DNA of 6,778 bases. It comes from Methanomicrobia archaeon. GTDB taxonomy: Archaea > Methanobacteriota_B > Thermococci > Methanofastidiosales > B48-G16. Position numbers and translations under genes: made by a program. Below the pieces are notes generated by a model, which searched no databases, had not been told where the DNA came from, and worked only from the letters and a program-made list of their open reading frames with translations. Of the stretch, positions 5,547-6,778 are shown piece after piece. The stretch covers positions 1 to 6,778 of the forward strand of contig JAGLWR010000064.1 in NCBI GenBank assembly GCA_023133315.1, in the 5' to 3' direction. Numbering within the stretch: position 1 is the first letter of the stretch; each line of letters opens with the position of its first letter.

Positions 5547-6662
5547 TTACTTTGTAGCATTATATTCTTCCAATAGTTCAGTAAATCTCTCTATGCATGC
5601 AGTAGCAGTTTCCAAATACTCTGTTTTCTTCATTAAATCTTTTTGATCACGATTTCTTGCGCCTCTCTCTCCATAGTATCCTGCCCATCTGCAGGCATTT
5701 AAAATCTTAACAAACTCTCTTTTGGCAGGTTCCAGCTCCGGAGACGCAGTGAACTCCTTTTCCTCGTCTAATGCTTTCTTTGCAAAATCATAGAGATCTT
5801 TGCAATGTCTTTCAAGTGCTTCCCAATCTTCTGCATCGATAGATTCTTTTATTAACTCACATGTTTTCGTCAAATCACTCAAAGTTTCTGTTGTCCATAA
5901 GAGATACTCTTCATCTTGGTAAGTTACAGGTAGCGAAGTCGGTACTGGTGTAGTAGGTGCAGGAGTCGTCGTTTGTATAATTGTTCCCTCTGGTTCTTGG
6001 ATTGGAGTTTCAGTGAGAGCGGTTTTCCATAACTCTGAAAAGACTAAATATGTTACACCGATTATCACAACTGCGATTATAGCTATAATTACAATCATCT
6101 TTGGAACAACTTTCTTTGAAGGTTTTTTCTCTTTTGGTTCTCCTTTTGATAGAGCAAAACCACAGTTCTCACAAAATAAAGAACCTTCTTTAATCTGAGA
6201 TCCGCATTTTGGACAGAATTTCATGCCTTTTTCTTTCTCCTTGACAGGTGCGTATTTCTCAGTCACTGTCTGTGGTATTGTGCTCGCTGCCCGCTCTAGT
6301 TCGTTCATATGATTTTCCAGTGCTTGGATCCCTTCGCTATTAAGTACCGCAATCATCAATCCAACAAACGCTGGTTTTCGTGTGGCATTTACGAGACGAA
6401 TGAGGCCATCTGCTATCTGAGACTTCGTTATGGGATGGTTATATGGATCCACTCCTGTGTCCAACGCTCTAATAGCTTCATCAATGTTTCTGCAAATTAT
6501 TGGAATCTGTTCCTGTGCTTCACCCACCCCAGTACCGAAGGTAAAAGTTCCTGTTGGATATTTTTGAGGCAATTCAGAAATTTTGGATTTTAGAGCCAGT
6601 AGTTCCTGAACTATTTCAGATGTATTTTTTTTCTTGCCTGACGATTCATCAGATACTCTCAT
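5547..6662 (-). CDS. Single-pass membrane protein: helical N-terminal domain, zinc ribbon, Pro/Thr linker, extracytoplasmic four-Cys helical domain
   Basis: I do not recognise a named family for the full 371-residue protein. Its parts are clear. Residues 1-130 form a mostly helical cytoplasmic region. A zinc ribbon follows at 149-168 (C150, C153, C164, C167). A lysine-rich stretch (174-188) leads into one membrane helix (about 189-208). A Pro/Thr linker (about 219-245) resembles archaeal surface-protein spacers. The C-terminal domain (247-371) is helical, with four cysteines (C268, C287, C324, C356) that could form two disulfides outside the cell. The basic stretch puts the ribbon inside and the C-terminus outside, so it may pass information or anchor a complex across the membrane. 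GAGGT (6669-6673) six bases before the ATG supports this start. M147, directly before the ribbon, may be the old start of a shorter ancestor resembling the neighbouring 116-aa protein. Confidence 0.82.
   Translation of the reverse strand: MRVSDESSGKKKNTSEIVQELLALKSKISELPQKYPTGTFTFGTGVGEAQEQIPIICRNIDEAIRALDTGVDPYNHPITKSQIADGLIRLVNATRKPAFVGLMIAVLNSEGIQALENHMNELERAASTIPQTVTEKYAPVKEKEKGMKFCPKCGSQIKEGSLFCENCGFALSKGEPKEKKPSKKVVPKMIVIIAIIAVVIIGVTYLVFSELWKTALTETPIQEPEGTIIQTTTPAPTTPVPTSLPVTYQDEEYLLWTTETLSDLTKTCELIKESIDAEDWEALERHCKDLYDFAKKALDEEKEFTASPELEPAKREFVKILNACRWAGYYGERGARNRDQKDLMKKTEYLETATACIERFTELLEEYNATK
6148..6221. repeat. Zinc-ribbon DNA module, copy 2 of a dispersed direct repeat
   Basis: This is the partner of 5381-5454, in the same orientation about 770 bases away. 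It encodes the ribbon in the middle of the 371-aa protein. Its boundary falls next to the internal methionine M147, where the smaller protein begins, which is consistent with a gene-fusion origin. Confidence 0.8.
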
Positions 6663-6668
6663 TGTCTT

Positions 6669-6688
6669 ACCTCTTTTTCCTTTATAAA
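6669..6688 (-). promoter_or_regulatory. Ribosome binding site (6669-6673) and TATA-like sequence (6681-6688) before the 371-aa gene
   Basis: GAGGT on the minus strand is well spaced for the ATG at 6662. The TTTATAAA at 6681-6688 is only about 22 bases from the ATG. If it were the active TATA box, RNA would start inside the gene and lose the SD. Use of the SD therefore implies a transcript starting further upstream, possibly shared with the partial ORF at the window edge. That would make the TATA-like match accidental. Confidence 0.4.
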
Positions 6689-6774
6689 TCGCAAACAGCC
6701 TGCTGCATCTCCCTCAAGGGAATACGAACTACTTCATTTGCCGAGATCGGCTTGTTGCATAAATCGCAATACAT
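6682..6774 (-). CDS. Partial or truncated zinc-finger ORF at the window edge
   Basis: The minus-strand frame is open at the window edge (an AAA codon at 6775-6777), has an ATG at 6774 and stops with TAA at 6682-6684. The 30 residues from the ATG begin MYCDLCNKPISANEVVRI, so they contain one CxxC zinc half-site followed by an amphipathic segment. Proteins starting this way normally carry a second CxxC much further on, which is missing here, so this looks like the N-terminal stub of a broken gene, a very short zinc protein, or the tail of a gene entering from outside. The stop lies 19 bases before the 371-aa gene, which is in a different frame and open back to a TGA at 6714-6716. A single frameshift could therefore join the two. 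Confidence 0.4.
   Translation of the reverse strand: MYCDLCNKPISANEVVRIPLREMQQAVCDL
6684..6769. repeat. 11-bp direct repeat ATAAATCGCAA bounding the edge ORF
   Basis: ATAAATCGCAA occurs at 6684-6694 and 6759-6769, exactly 75 bases (25 codons) apart. On the minus strand both copies read Cys-Asp-Leu in the same frame: once inside the CxxC motif and once directly before the stop. A slippage or recombination event between such copies could have created or truncated this ORF, but chance is possible in AT-rich DNA. Confidence 0.4.
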
Positions 6775-6778
6775 TTTA

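Noticed and set aside
6224..6243. Internal start at M147 of the 371-aa protein with an AAGGAG sequence upstream
   Set aside because: The AAGGAG is about 14 bases from the ATG, too far for efficient initiation; it is kept only as a hint about the ancestry of the fusion.

Overview
The window looks archaeal, probably from an anaerobic euryarchaeote-like lineage, although no marker gene is present to name it. The evidence is indirect. AT-rich TATA-like boxes lie 25-30 bases upstream of start codons that lack a Shine-Dalgarno (SD) sequence. Two proteins join a double-CxxC zinc ribbon to membrane segments, a common archaeal architecture. The native genes are AT-rich and use almost only AGA/AGG for arginine. 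I could run no database search, so family calls rest on recognised motifs.

Layout. The left part (107-1249, +) encodes a LarA-type, nickel-pincer-dependent 2-hydroxyacid racemase or epimerase with all the main catalytic residues. A gene-free stretch of about 525 bases follows (1250-1775). It holds a T-rich terminator candidate, a nested inverted repeat, a TATA-like box and a cluster of GACTAT repeats. The centre (1776-4253, +) is one large gene for a secreted lipoprotein: a lipobox signal peptide, a Thr/Pro linker, a GH5-like glycosidase domain, a second linker and a GH114 (endo-alpha-1,4-polygalactosaminidase/TM1410) domain. Its base composition and arginine codons differ sharply from its neighbours, so it is probably horizontally acquired cargo.

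The right part is read leftwards on the minus strand. In order of transcription it has a truncated or partial zinc-finger ORF at the window edge (6682-6774), a 371-aa zinc-ribbon/transmembrane/extracytoplasmic helical protein (6662-5547), a 116-aa zinc-ribbon protein with two membrane segments (5466-5116), and an Asp/Glu-racemase-superfamily protein of the maleate isomerase type (4975-4262). The last of these converges on the glycosidase gene with only 8 bases between the stops. The two zinc-ribbon genes share a 74-bp DNA segment that is about 89% identical, which shows a recent module duplication.

How they may work together. The two native enzymes on either side of the glycosidase are both cofactor-light isomerases of small carboxylic acids (LarA on 2-hydroxyacids, the maleate-isomerase-like enzyme on dicarboxylates), but a shared pathway is only inference. 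The two zinc-ribbon membrane proteins probably belong to a cell-envelope or signalling function that cannot be defined here. The strongest candidates for something new are the GH5-GH114 fusion lipoprotein, with a valine where clan GH-A enzymes usually have asparagine before the acid/base glutamate, and the paired zinc-ribbon membrane proteins.
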